This document shows, one piece after another, positions 45,945-57,242 of a stretch of DNA of 64,000 bases; within the stretch, counting starts at the first letter, position 1; every line of letters starts with the position of its first letter. This DNA comes from Patiria pectinifera (taxonomy: Eukaryota; Echinodermata; Asteroidea; Valvatida; Asterinidae): the NCBI GenBank assembly GCA_029964075.1, contig CM057140.1:7396643-7460642 (forward strand), read 5' to 3'. Position numbers and translations under genes: made by a program. A model generated the notes under the pieces. It was not told where the DNA came from, did not search any database, and was given only the letters and a program-made list of their open reading frames with translations.

Positions 45945-46100
45945 TGCGAAAAGCCCTATGTTCTGTTGTAACAGACACAGCTCTAGTTTTTGGCTGTTTT
46001 GGCACTTTTGCCGAAACAGCCTTTGTTTTCGTTAAGATTTTTTTTTTTTTTTACTTTTTTTTTTTTTTTCCCCAGTCATTTTGCCCATAGCATTTGTGCA
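45945..46100. repeat. Paired-hairpin module 6
   Basis: GCGAAAAGCCCTATG, hairpin TCTGTTGTAACAGA, CACAGCTCTAG, TTTTTGGCTGTTTTGGC / GCCGAAACAGCC, TTTGTTTTCGTTAAG, long T-runs, then CCCATAGCATTTGTGCACG. Confidence 0.78.
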
Positions 46101-46784
46101 CGTTTTTTTGTCCGCGGCACTTTGGGCACTAAAATCAATCCGATGCCTTTAAACTCGGCACCCAATTAGACCAGCACCTGAAGTTGTGTGCCGAACATTG
46201 ATGTAATCATGACGTCATCATGACGTGACATTATATGCGATTTTTCTGTTGTGACCGTTTTCTAGCAGAATGCGGCTAGATCTGACAGATTGGGCTATAT
46301 CTCCAGAACTACAGGTCCAATTGGGTTGAAAGTTGGTATGTACCTAGACTGGGGTGTGGTTTACATGAAAATTGAAGTGACGTCACGATGACGTCATCAC
46401 GTGACAAGCGACATCATATTGAATTTGCATATTTTTGAAGGCCAATATCTACAGAACTACATGTCTGATTGGGTTGAAATCGGAAGTGCCTTGTCATTTA
46501 AAATTGGTAAAAGATGTGAACTTGCTTTCAACGATACAGAAAATTAACGATGACGTCATAAAATGTTAGAACGCACTCTAGCGGGCAGGTTGTTATAGAT
46601 GATAATAGCTGAAAATTGATATGACCTCATCATGACATCATCACGTGATATGTGATTTCATAATTTAAAGCCCTGTGAGAACATATTTACGTGCCACCAT
46701 TTAACATCAACAGAACTACACCTCCTTTCTGGAAGGAACATATACTTGAAACTTTACATGTCACATATGTCACAAAAAAGATGC

Positions 46785-46885
46785 CGGAACAGCCCTGTGT
46801 TTGTCCACAAACATAAATCTAGTTTTTTTCTTTCTTTTTCAGTCATTTTTGCCCATAGCATTTGTACATGTATTTTTGTTACCGG
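46785..46885. repeat. Paired-hairpin module 7 (partial)
   Basis: CCGGAACAGCCCTGTG, hairpin TGTTTGTCCACAAACA, TAAATCTAG, T/C-rich tract, then CCCATAGCATTTGTACATG. The second hairpin is absent. Confidence 0.7.
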
Positions 46886-47484
46886 CCCTTTGGCCACTAA
46901 AATCAATCCAATTGCCTTTATACTTGGCACACACTTGGACCAGCACCTGAAGTTGTGTGCCGAACATTGACGTCATCGTGACATCATCATGAGTCACGTG
47001 ACGCGACATTATATGCGATTTTTCTGTTGTGACCATTTTCTAGCAGAATTCGGCTAGATCTGACAGATTGGGTTATATATCTCCAGAACTACAGGTCCGA
47101 TTGGGTTGAAAGTTGGTATGTACCGAGACCAGAATGCCTTAAAGATGCAAATTAACATGACGTCACAATGACGTCATCAAGTATCATATTACAAGCAATC
47201 AAAGATTTCTAGATTTAATCTTTGAAAATCAATATAAAATCAACTGCTACAGATTTGATTTGTTTTTTATTGCAATCGATACAATATTGCAGGGTCTTCA
47301 TTTTTGGTTTTAAGTGCAAAATCACGTGACCCTTCCTTCTGGTCGAAACCAGAAGTGTCTTATTATTTAAATGTTAGAGCGCCCTCTGGTGGCATGTTGA
47401 AAAAGTCAAACATGGATTTAAACATGCATATTTTGAGTTGATGTGTGTGGCAAAGTTTTCGGTAATCCATGGCCCAACACCGTG

Positions 47485-47515
47485 TGGTTGTTCCTACAAC
47501 CTCTAGTTGTTGTTG
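47485..47515 (+). mobile_element. Short Helitron-like terminus
   Basis: GTTGTTCCTACAAC stem followed by CTCTAG and T. Same CTCTAG end as 52468 but with a shorter hairpin and little spacer. Confidence 0.4.
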
Positions 47516-47600
47516 TTATTATTCTTCTGTTATTTTTATTATTATTAAATTCTTTTCCAGAACTGTTTGTCAAAATGAAAACATATATGAACTTAAATTG

Positions 47601-49899
47601 TCAATACATGAATGCACAACCCACTGAAGATGTGCTTTTTGCAATTACGTCATCATGACGTCATCATGGGTCACGTGACGTCACTTCAAAAAATAATAAA
47701 TTTAATCTTTGAAATTCAATATAAAATCAACCGTGAGAGACCGGAACTTGAATTTTGCGGGAATCGACATGATAATACATGATCTTTAATTTATCTTGTG
47801 CGTGCGAAATCACGTGACCCTTCCTTTCGGTTGAAACCGGAAGTGCCTAATAATTTAAAAGAGGAAAAAGATATGAACTTGCTCTCAACGATGTAAGTGT
47901 CTGGATGGGTTGACCTTTAAAAAAAAAAAAGATCGGTGACGCCATCAACAGTTCAAGCGCCCTCTAGCGGCAGGTTAAAAATGTCCAAAATGCATTTTCA
48001 GTGGATGTCCGTAGCGAAATTTGCGGTAATCGCCTCAAAATGAATATACATGATGACCTTAATGCAGACAAGACCTGTGCACGAAAAAAAATTGATTACT
48101 TCATCAGACTGGAAGTTAGAAGGAAAAGACCTCTTTTTTCTTTGAAAATTCCTGGAAAATCAACCCTGAGGGATATAATCTCGATTTGTCGGTTAAATGA
48201 CAGTTTAGAAATAGGTCTAAAACTTTCCCATGTTTCGTGGCAATAAGTGAACTTTGAGATGTCCTGCAGCCCCCTTGAAATGTGAAGTTGACGACGCCTA
48301 TGCATGAAACGTTTGTTCTGAACAGAAAAAATTATGAATGAATGTTTACTTACATTCCTTGCAAGTGCCGATGGAGGGCGCTCTTTCAATAACCAAGTAA
48401 CGAACACAGAAGTGAAAAGTGTCATAACGGATGTTATTTTGTAGAGAATTATTGATCGAAATCAATTCATGGAAAGGATAACGAGGATAACGAGGATTGC
48501 TGTCAGTTTCCACAATTTGTTGTAATAGATACACGACTACTGGATATTTTCAGTATTAAGCACGACATTTCTCAAAGGCAAATCCTTTTAGCATAATCCT
48601 TTGAGCATTTACAAGGCCTACATGGAAATAAGAATTTTTAAATAATAAAAAAAAAATGGTTATTTGAATAAGCTTGAGTTATCATCATGACATCATTTCT
48701 TTGGTTTTTACTAATGAGAACAGTTGGCCTATGGGGTCCGAAAGTGACTCAAAATCCTAAGAACAACCTACAGAGCTACATATACATGTACATGTACTAC
48801 GGTGAAAGTCATAAGTCTTAGTAATACATGTACATGTGTTTGTTTTCTATTGTTTCAATTAAAAATATGACTTATAAGATATACTAGCAAGCTACCTTCA
48901 TTGTATCAAGGTTCAAGACATTACATGGACATACAATCCAGATATCACTATGGAACCAAATGCACACACACACCCAGTTTTATGTATGCATTTGACACGA
49001 CTTTAGCCAAATATAAATATTGGCTTACTACTGATGAAGCTCTGCCATTAGAGCATGAGAGCAGAAACCGGTCTAGTTGGGTCTGAGAACCATTTCTAGT
49101 CATGTTTACTTAAATCACCATAGAGGTGTTATTTTGTTTCTTCCTGAGAAAATGCCATGAGCTCATGATTTCTCAGGCATTCTCTAACAAATGCCAGATT
49201 CGTTGCCTCTACGTTACGTCAGTTAGTGATACCGCCTACATGTACCCCCCACTTCACACAATACGTTGTTTATGTATGTATGTGGCAGGACTCTAATAGC
49301 TAATGCTTACTCATGCTGCAATAGAGTTTGATGTCAAGGATGCTACTGGGCGATTTTACCCTGAGACCACTGATTTTGCCCGGGGTAAAAATGCCCACTC
49401 AAAAAATGTTATTCAGCAAATATTAAAATAGATTTTAATATTTTAATCATTGACAATTATGCAATTAACCCTTCTTAATATACCTATATCAACTGAAGAA
49501 TAATACAAAAAATAAAATACTTTTTTTTAAAAATTATTTTAAGCAATATAGGCTAAACCTTTGACGGTCATTTTTTAAAACTTTATTTTTCACATTTTTT
49601 TCAACAGCACCTACGTACCCTTAAAATATGTTAATAAATTTAATTCTTTTTATCATAGGTTTTCCCGGCCAATTTTCCGAATTTTTCCAATCATTTTCAG
49701 TATCAGCCATTCAATTTCGCGTGAGTTTTGCACATTTGATCAAATTGGGGTTTCTTTTTCATTTTGGGGGCATTTGATTTCATTTTTAGGCAGCCAAGAT
49801 TTTGCTCTGAATGTTCGTTTTCGTTTTGGGGCATTCTATTTTGTTTTGTAGCATTCTGAAATTAAGTCTTTCAAAAAGTTTAGAAAACCTCTAGTCCCT
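47601..49899. other. Intron sequence, no recognised gene
   Basis: The TGACGTCA/CCGGAAG repeat vocabulary continues to about 48130, then ordinary AT-rich sequence. ACATGTACATGTAC-type microsatellite at 48785-48840 and a short CACACA run near 48964. Frames such as 48096-48425 have no motifs. Confidence 0.5.
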
Positions 49900-51790
49900 G
49901 CTTCTCCTCAATGCCCAAACCCGATCAAAGTTGTATGCGCGATGACGAACAAATTTAGTTCAATCTGGCTAAATGTACCTCGGAGCTCCTGGTCCACGTC
50001 GACACCACCAGTGCAGACACTGTGTGTGACGCTTCGGAGTTTGCACTCAACATGGCTGTAGCAGAGTCGGTACATACTGTACAAGCAAGGACCTCTCACC
50101 CTCCCTAGTATGACGACGAGTTGACCTCTCTCACCAAACGTCTAAAGGCAACAAATGGCACGATTTGCAAAGCTCTCCAAAAGGATATTTGTAAGAAACA
50201 GAAGGAACTGCTCAATGCCCACTACGAAGGGAAATCAGCTGAAGTGACCTCAGTGGCTGAGGCTGAGAAAGTCGAGAAAGAGTCTCGTTTATTGAAACAC
50301 TTCAAGGCTCTCTCCACCACCCAACGAACTCTCGCCTCTAAGGAAGATCTCACGAAACATTTCAAAGCCCATTTCAACCCCGCTATACCCATGACAATAC
50401 CTGACAAAATCCTATATCCGTCAGAATATCTGTACTTGCAAGCTGTCCAACTGTTGGTTAGGAAAAATCCCCCAGACAAAGATTAAATCAGACGGGCTAC
50501 CAAACGGTTGAATAATAACCGCTGTGTCGGTACAGACAGACTGTTCAGTGAATCGCTCAGGTACAATCTCCCGCCCTATTCAGACACCTTATATTGTTGA
50601 TGGCAACAATTTGGACTACCCTACTGGCTCCAGCTCAGTGGGTGAAGAGCAGACTCTGCTGTCTGTGGGAAAAAGGCTCCTGCTCTGACGCTGCCAACTA
50701 CCGAGGATTATCAATAGGTGCCAGTTGTGCCACTTTATCAAAAGTTCTCCCCCGCATTGTAATTACCCGGATCGAAGATATATACAATAAAATGATTTCC
50801 AACGCTCAGTTTGGTTTTATGTGGAATATATCTACGACTGATGCTCTCTTCGTCCTGCGACACACAATTGATGAGGTCCGATCCCCTCTTTTTACAGCAT
50901 TTATTGATCTGCGAGCTGCATATGACCACATCCCTTGAAGTCTCCTCTTAAGGGTCATCACACATACAATCTAATCTGAGAAACTCTCAAATGTCCTCAA
51001 ATCTCTGTACACCAACATTACCGCCATAATAGCTGGTGCGAATGAGTCTAAAGATACATCGGGTTGTCGACAAGGTCTAGAATCGTGCGTTTTGTTCAAT
51101 CTCTATTTTGATTTTGTGATTAAAGTCATCATCTTCGATTGCGAGAAGCTACACCCAGAGGGAATTGGTATTGACATCAAGTTCGCTTCACCAAACGAGT
51201 GTACAAACCAAACAAATCGATAAGACCACCCCACTGCTGGAAGAAAAAGGCTGCAATTTCTACTCTATGCTGACGACATGGTTGTTTTCACTGACTCAGC
51301 TGTTAAACTGCAAGATTTCCTCACTACCTTTCATGCGACTGCTTCCCATTTCAGCCTGAATATCTCTACTTCTAAAACGGAAACGATGTCTTTCAGCACT
51401 CCTCTTGAAACAATGAAATCCAAGTCACTGTTCAATGTTCAAAATCACGTTATCAAAAATGTAACCAAGTTCAGGTATCTTGGCCAGATGGTGACCAATC
51501 AAGCTGCCATCTACCTTGATGCTCCCATCACCACAGCCCAAGCTAAGTGGTCCGAACTAATACACATCTTTACCAACAAATACCTGAAACTCTCCCTCCG
51601 CATCAAATACCTTGAGGCGCATGTCCCCAGTGGCCTATTCTGCGGTGTCCAATCGTGGAACCTTACCCAAGGTGAAATAAACAAACTCCAGGCGATTTAC
51701 ACTGGTTTCCTCCACCATATGATTCACAACAGTTTTCAGCGTGGTGGCCGTGGTGGTAAAATCCATCCAATGAAATTCCAAGTCTAAGGA
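49900..51790 (+). pseudogene. LINE C reverse transcriptase remnant
   Basis: Non-LTR RT sequence scattered across frames. An EN-RT linker (50121-50486) reads TICKALQKDICKKQKELL and LLKHFKALSTTQRTLASKEDL. RT follows: NYRGLSIGASCATLSKVL, AQFGFMWNISTTDALFVLRH, FIDLRAAYDHIP and a stop at about 50938, then a GCRQGLESCVLFNLYFDFVI motif and FLLYADDMVVF (catalytic YADD). The C-terminus (51278-51787) reads KFRYLGQMVT, FCGVQSWNLT and TGFLHHMIHNSF. The YADD is intact, but at least three frame breaks and missing ends make it dead. Clade not assigned. It is in the UTP14 intron, opposite to the gene. Confidence 0.78.
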
Positions 51791-52189
51791 AAAAACCTGT
51801 TCCAAACCAGTCGTGTGAACCTACTTCAGAATACGACTACCCGTATCAATATTCCAACCTTGATCTACACCGCATTGGCAAAACCTCAACCTCAGACCAA
51901 TACTGTGAGGTACAAATGTTGCAATATGTCGGTTACGTCACATGAATGAGCAATGATCAGTGCTTTTTACCCAAAACAGATCTTGTCAGTATGACTACTG
52001 GATAAAATTGGAGAAAACTACTGAAGTTTACCAAATTTCTATCCGAAAGATACCCATTGTATTTCAAGAAGAAATTGGCCATGAAGAATTGCAACAATTC
52101 ACAACATGGAGAATTTACGTATGTAATACATTCACTTATATTTTCAAAATTTTCATACATTATTTTAACTTCATAATGCACATGTACCT

Positions 52190-52468
52190 TTTCCGAACTA
52201 AATCAGTATTTGTTTCCCCTTTTTTGACTGATGACGTCAGCAAACCAGAAATAACTTAAGTGTACATAAAATGTATACTGAAATTTATCATACTTTAACA
52301 GCTGCATTTTTTTTTTAAAACAAAATAATTGGTTGTACTGGAAAGGTAAAATTTTGTGATCCTTTGTTCTGGCATGAAAATATTCATAACTTAACTAGAC
52401 ACTGTTTACTGAAATAGTTTTCTGCCTGACCACTCTGCATTTGTAACTCTACAAATGCGAACCTCTAG
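52190..52468 (+). mobile_element. Helitron-like 3' terminal region, outward-facing partner
   Basis: Ends with hairpin GCATTTGT / ACAAATGC (52437-52458), six bases, CTAG (52465-52468) and T. Inverted relative to the copy at 35291; together the two enclose most of the 18-kb intron. It begins near a TGACGTCA and AACCAGAAATAAC, as in the other copies. Confidence 0.68.
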
Positions 52469-52661
52469 TTGTACATACATTTGGGTGCCAAAAGCGATGT
52501 TTGGTATAGCAGAATGTTTGGTGTAGTGGTTTTATTTATAGCAGCATTCTACTGTACTGAGTATGGGTGCACATTAAAAAAGAAAGAAACCGTTTCCTAC
52601 TGATGTAAGCTATTCTGAATATCAAGGATTAACTACTGTGTGCTTGTATTGCACCACTTAC

Positions 52662-52761
52662 CTGATGTACTGCTATTTTCTTATTTCTGGCCTCACTAAT
52701 AAGAGCATGTTGCAAATTCTCATCACGCCGTGCTTGTCCAGGATTTTTCTTCTTTCGAAAT
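52662..52761 (-). CDS. UTP14: UTP14, penultimate coding exon (100 nt)
   Basis: A 100-base exon between acceptor TTTCATGACAG and donor CAG/GTAAGT. The first base completes an Arg codon with the upstream exon. The frame then reads FRKKKNPGQARRDENLQHAL, followed by ISEARNKKIAVHQ. This corresponds to the basic segment after the PGWG motif in UTP14 (family pattern RRF..K.P...R.D..L..VI..E......A.HQ). It ends in phase 0, matching the VNQLPFP exon at 34331. The upstream intron is only 437 bases; the downstream one is about 18.3 kb. Too short to stand out as an open frame. Confidence 0.9.
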
Positions 52762-53198
52762 CTGTCATGAAAGTAATTGTGTTACATGACAAACATTTGT
52801 TAAAATATAATTGTTTTTAAGTAATTAGAAAAATATTGTTGCCTGCCAAAATCAACTATTTTGTTCATTCAGATAAACTAGTAATTTATTTTTAATATTG
52901 GGTTGTGCACATTTTAGCTCTTTTATAATATGCAAACAAGCTTTAAGGAATAAGGAAACAGTCCACAATATTCCTCTGTAAATTTCTCCATGAATCTGTA
53001 GTAAATTTGAAGTGCTATTTATCTCTTATAAAGGAGCTTTTGACAGTGATGACTTGTCCATTTGTCCTTGAACCGTCGGCAGGTTAATTTCCTGCAGGTT
53101 GTGCATGTGATGATTGATCTACACAACAAAAACACTTTTGATTTTGTTTCTTTGGTCCTAATGTATTGTACGCTAAATTGATAATGCATAACATGTAC

Positions 53199-53995
53199 CT
53201 GTTAACTTTCCTCTTGGAAGGATTTACTCCAGCACTTCCCCAATCTCCCCAACCTGGCAATGACAAGTCCACATCCTTTGGTTTGTCACGATCAATATGC
53301 TCCTGTTTTTCCTCTTGAAAAACCTTGACAATGTCGTCTTCAGCAAATGCCTCTTGAATGTTCAAGAGATGCTGTTTTGTTTTCTCCAGTACCTGATCTT
53401 CACAGACAATAAGATCAGGAGCAGCAGAATGAATGCCTGTTGACGTAGCTATTGGCATTTTGGCCAAATACTTATCTTTTTCTTGTTTGTGAAGGACAGG
53501 GTTTTCATGACCTCTATCAAGGGGAGTATGATTAACTTTGTGCTTAGACTGAACTGTAACAACAGGCTGTCCATGATGTGCATTCAATTCCAATGGATAA
53601 GACTGCTCATCCTCTTGCCTCAACTTGGGTTTTATGAAGTCTGTGAATATCTCGTCCTCATTTTTTTCACACCTGTTATCTATGCTTTCATCAGATATGT
53701 AAGAGTCATTGTCCGATTCCTTTTGTTTTTGCCTCACATGACTAGAAACAGGCTCCAAAGTAACAATCTTGGTATGATCCTCAGCGTCTTGATGGCTGCC
53801 GATGCTTCCAGTAAACCACGGATTATTGATGTCACTGCATGACATATGGGTTGTGGAATTGTCTCCACTGCTACCAACTTGACTGACATGCATGGAACCC
53901 TCCTTGCATTCATTATCTTCTTCATCGTGGACGTCCGTCATTTTTGTGGTAAGTTCATAACTCTTTTGCAACTGCTTCGCTAACAGATTGCGAGC
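53199..53995 (-). CDS. UTP14: UTP14, large internal exon
   Basis: 797-base exon on the minus strand. It starts after acceptor TTTGTCACAG at Ala (ARNLLAKQLQKSYELTTKM, the helical segment ending UTP14's conserved core). A long acidic low-conservation region with an NNPWFTG motif follows (NPW is a family marker). Then NIQEAFAEDDIV, EEKQEHIDRDKPKDVDLSL, the diagnostic PGWGDWGSAGV and a basic KRKVN run up to donor AG/GTACAT (phase 2). The frame stays fully open, unlike the transposon frames nearby. The apparent Met start three codons upstream and the tail past 53199 are intron read-through. Upstream exons with the N-terminal half were not found in the window. Confidence 0.93.
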
Positions 53996-54217
53996 CTGTG
54001 ACAAAGAAATTATGTAATTTTCCTGGTTACTTTAACAATTCATCATACAAATTTAATGGATAGATACAAAAAATGGACAAACCAAAAACAAATTCCATTG
54101 AAAAATGTTTCAGTGCCCACAGTGATCTTGAATACAAAAAAGGGTCTGATTATACCACACGTGAAAGCATCTTTTGAATGAAAGCTATAGAAAAACTATG
54201 CCAAAGATCCCCCCACA
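53996..54217. other. UTP14 intron upstream of large exon
   Basis: AT-rich sequence preceding (in gene sense, containing the acceptor for) the large exon. No further exon recognised. Confidence 0.6.
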
Positions 54218-54466
54218 CCAAGGTGTGGGCCGATTCTAATAGCGAATACTTACCTGTACAGTATTACTACATATGCATTATTCCCTAGAGGGCGCTACCC
54301 ATTCGCTACGATTTATTACCCACAGTACCTTGCGGCCCGCCCGCCATACTTCCTCTTTTCTCAAGCGTAAGGTGGGTACATGTAAGTGAATGCGTACGTG
54401 GGAGTGGGGAGGTGGGTGGGCACTCTGCAGGTAAGTATTCGCTAGTAGAATAGGCCCACACCTTGG
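54218..54466. mobile_element. 249-bp MITE with ~39-bp TIRs
   Basis: The left arm CCAAGGTGTGGGCCGATTC ... GCGAATACTTACCTG is mirrored at 54428-54466. The outermost CCACACCAAGGTGTGG can also self-pair. A run of G (54469-54480) follows. No coding potential. Confidence 0.85.
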
Positions 54467-54480
54467 TTGGGGGGGGGGGG

Positions 54481-55840
54481 AATTCTATTTTCAATATTTT
54501 TATTTCAATATGCAACATAAAAACATACAAATACAACAGATTGAGCATAAAACTTAAAAATTAACCATTACATCAGCAAGAGCCATTTTCTGGAATACTC
54601 AAAAACAGACGACAGACAGACAAAACAACACAAAAACAATGGACCAGACAATAGACAATACCACCCAAGTTACCTAAACATTAGCATTAGCAACATTAGC
54701 ATATAAACAAAAGCAGATAATATTTGAAAAAAGGGGTCTTATAGAAAAAGATAAGCCCATTTATTATGTAGTTCATCAAGTGAACCGTTTCTTGTAGCAA
54801 TGGCTTTCTCTGTTTGAAAATACAAAAAAAACTAAGCTTTTAAAGGCATTTATCGACAAGAGATAGATCCCGACAATTGTTACTAAAAATAAACTTTTTC
54901 GCTACAACAATAATAAAAGAGATAAGACATTCCCTTTCCAGCAATATACCAAAACAAATATCTCTACAAGGGGGGGGGGATTCTACTGAGCTCTACCTAC
55001 CCGTAGAGTATTACTACATGCAGAGTAGCACCGTTTTAGGTACGTGTCGCGTATGACATGAGAGTGTACAATGTGGAAGGTGGGCTGCAAGGAAGCGTGA
55101 AGGTGGGCTGCAAGGAAGCGTGAGCCCAAAGCCAACAAGATTAAACCCACTAAAGTAAACCACAGGAAATAACATTTTGAGGAAAATTAGCAAAATATTG
55201 TGGAAACTAGCGTGTGTCGAAATGCGATAAAATTGATGCGACTACAAGGCAATGTAGATGTACAGGGTGTCTCAAATAGACAAATATGAATCCTCAAAGC
55301 CCTCTCTTTTTCACAGCTTTAAAAAATACCTTGGAAATATCAAAACGTATGTGGAGATTATAGCTCATTAGCTTTTCACCAATGAATTAATTTGTCCAAT
55401 CGGGTAAATATTTATTGAGTTACGGCCAATTCAAAATAAGTGCTGATTTTTCAATCTGTCCATGGTCTCAATTGTCATTTGTTAGGAATGTAACGGATTT
55501 GGGGTGACGGTGGTTTTGCTTTCTTTAAACTTTTAATAATTCTGTCTTTAATTAGTTCTTTTTTATTTTTCATTTTTTTGCAACAACGATTATTTATCGT
55601 TTTGGAAGTAATGGCAGTAATGGCAGTACTGTTCGGTTAACTTCTTAGATGTTTACTCTGCTGTGTCTCTGCCTGCTACTTGGTAGCCTTTGGCACAAAT
55701 GCAAGTTTTGGACCGTGTTCTTTTTGCGGCAGTCAAAATATCAGTTGCTGTGGACAAAACAAAAAGCAGTACTTGTATTCAACTAGCCATAACTTAATAA
55801 CTGTTTACCTGATTGGAAAGATTTTTCAGTGTTGAAAAGC
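54481..55840. other. No recognised gene
   Basis: AT-rich. A phrase shared with the MITE interior (AGTATTACTACAT) occurs near 55010, and a 20-base doublet (AAGGTGGGCTGCAAGGAAGC) at 55078 and 55100. A DIRS recombinase would be expected here if the element were complete, but none is recognised. Confidence 0.5.
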
Positions 55841-55849
55841 TAGTGAAAT

Positions 55850-57240
55850 ACACTCTCAACCACGGTTGTCAGGGCCAAAATGGGGCAATCATGAGGACCC
55901 TGCATGGGTCCTGCTCGATCTTCCCGATTACTTTGGGTAGTAGGGAGATCGGGGGAAAAGCGTTGGCAAACAGGTTGGTCCACGCAAATGAGGGGCGTTG
56001 GTTCGCCACGCCTGAGGCTCCGGGGATCTGGCGGTTGAGTAGTGTTGTGAACAGATTGATGTGCAGATGATCCAGCTGTAACAAGATTGCAATGTGAACA
56101 AATTTGGGAGCGTCCACTCTGTGGGGTGAATCCAGCCCCGGGAGAGAGCGTCTGCTGTGGTGTTGTCCGTGCCCGCCAGATGGACCGTTGTAAGGGAGAT
56201 GGCATGCTGGCGACACCAGTGCAGTAGTTGCCATGTGAGTAGGCATAGGCTTGGGGAGTGTGTCCCGCCCTGCCGGTTGATGAGGATACTACAGTCCTGT
56301 TGTCCCAGCATATGAGAACAGATTGACCCTGTAACATGCATTGAAAGTGGTGAAGGGCATTGAGGACCGCTGTCAGTTCGAGAAAATTGATGTGGCGGGT
56401 GGTCTGTGCTGAAGTCCAGGAACCCGCCCTTTGTTGAGATTCCATCACCGCGCCCCAACCCAGCAGTGACGCATCTGTCGTGATGGTAAGGGTGGGTTGA
56501 GAGGACTGGAAGGAAAAGCCCTGATTGATATTGACCGGTTGGGTCCACCACCGGAGATGTAGCCGAATATGCGGTGAACATGGTACCGCCTTGGATACAG
56601 GGTGGGACCGTGGACGGATGTGAGCCAACAAATGTAGTTGGAGCAGGCGCATATATAGTTGGCACAGTGGAACTAAGTCCGTATGGCTCGCCAGAAGGCT
56701 GAGGAGTCACAACCAAGCCAGTGCTGGAGCTGAAGGTGGTTGTAAGAGGAGTGAAGTGACAAACATTGGCGATTAGCTTCTGTGTCAGGTAAGCCGTGCT
56801 CCGTTGTAGACCAAGGACAGCGCCTATGGATTGGCTTGGATTTGGACTCGTTCATGAGAAAACCCAGGCCTTCGGCAAGTGAGCAGGACTGACTGACTGC
56901 TTGAGCAGCTGACGCCTGCAATTTGCAGATGATGAGCCAGTCGTCTACGTACATGAAGACCTGTAGACCTTGACGATGGAGGGCACTGGCTAGCATCTTC
57001 AAAATTCTGGTGAAGACTCGAGGGGCCGTGGACCAGCTGAAAGGAAAGGCTGGGAATTGGTATGTGGTGCCTTTGTAGGAAAACCAAAGGAACCTGGTGT
57101 GGTCTGGGACCAGTTGGTGGTAAGAATAGTCACTTCCACCAGCTGAACCGCTGCCAAAAGGCGGCGGTCGAGGCTGAAGGGCGGGAAGTGGCTGTGGATT
57201 TGCAGGGCGTCAAGCGGTGGAATAAAAACCATAGGTTGAC
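55850..57240 (-). pseudogene. DIRS-like RT and RNase H remnant
   Basis: On the minus strand: a GFPTKAP/FQLVHGP-type segment, ILKMLASALHRQGLQVFMY, then VDDWLII (catalytic YVDD), LGFLMNESKS, a TITTDASLLGWGAVM segment (RNase H start), RHINFLELTAVLNALHHF, VLICWDNRTVV and AGTDNTTADALSRGW. In another frame PKVIGKIEQDPCRVLMIAPF and WP complete the usual DIRS end of RNase H. The DASLLGWGA, FLEL.AV and NT.ADALSR motifs are diagnostic of DIRS-type elements. Multiple frameshifts exist. The tyrosine recombinase and methyltransferase regions are not seen, so the copy is truncated at about 55850. Confidence 0.85.
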
Positions 57241-57242
57241 GG

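Larger units (their letters stand above)
35291..47600. repeat. Mosaic of diverged repeats dense in TGACGTCA, CCGGAAGT and CACGTG
   Basis: Over ~12 kb of the UTP14 intron a small vocabulary recurs: TGACGTCA palindromes, usually in pairs (as at 36137, 36148 and 36168); ATTGGGTTGAAACTCGGTATG; TATATCTACAGAACT; CATATCTC.CGAACGCAACATG; GTCACGTGAC; and CTTCCGGTTGAAACCGGAAG (36316-36335, variants at 47335 and 47822). Copies occur in both orientations and variable order. There are no coding motifs; Lys- or Phe-rich frames here come from A/T runs. Confidence 0.8.

Noticed and set aside
53483-53842. 119-codon plus-strand frame
   Set aside because: Antisense shadow of the large UTP14 exon.
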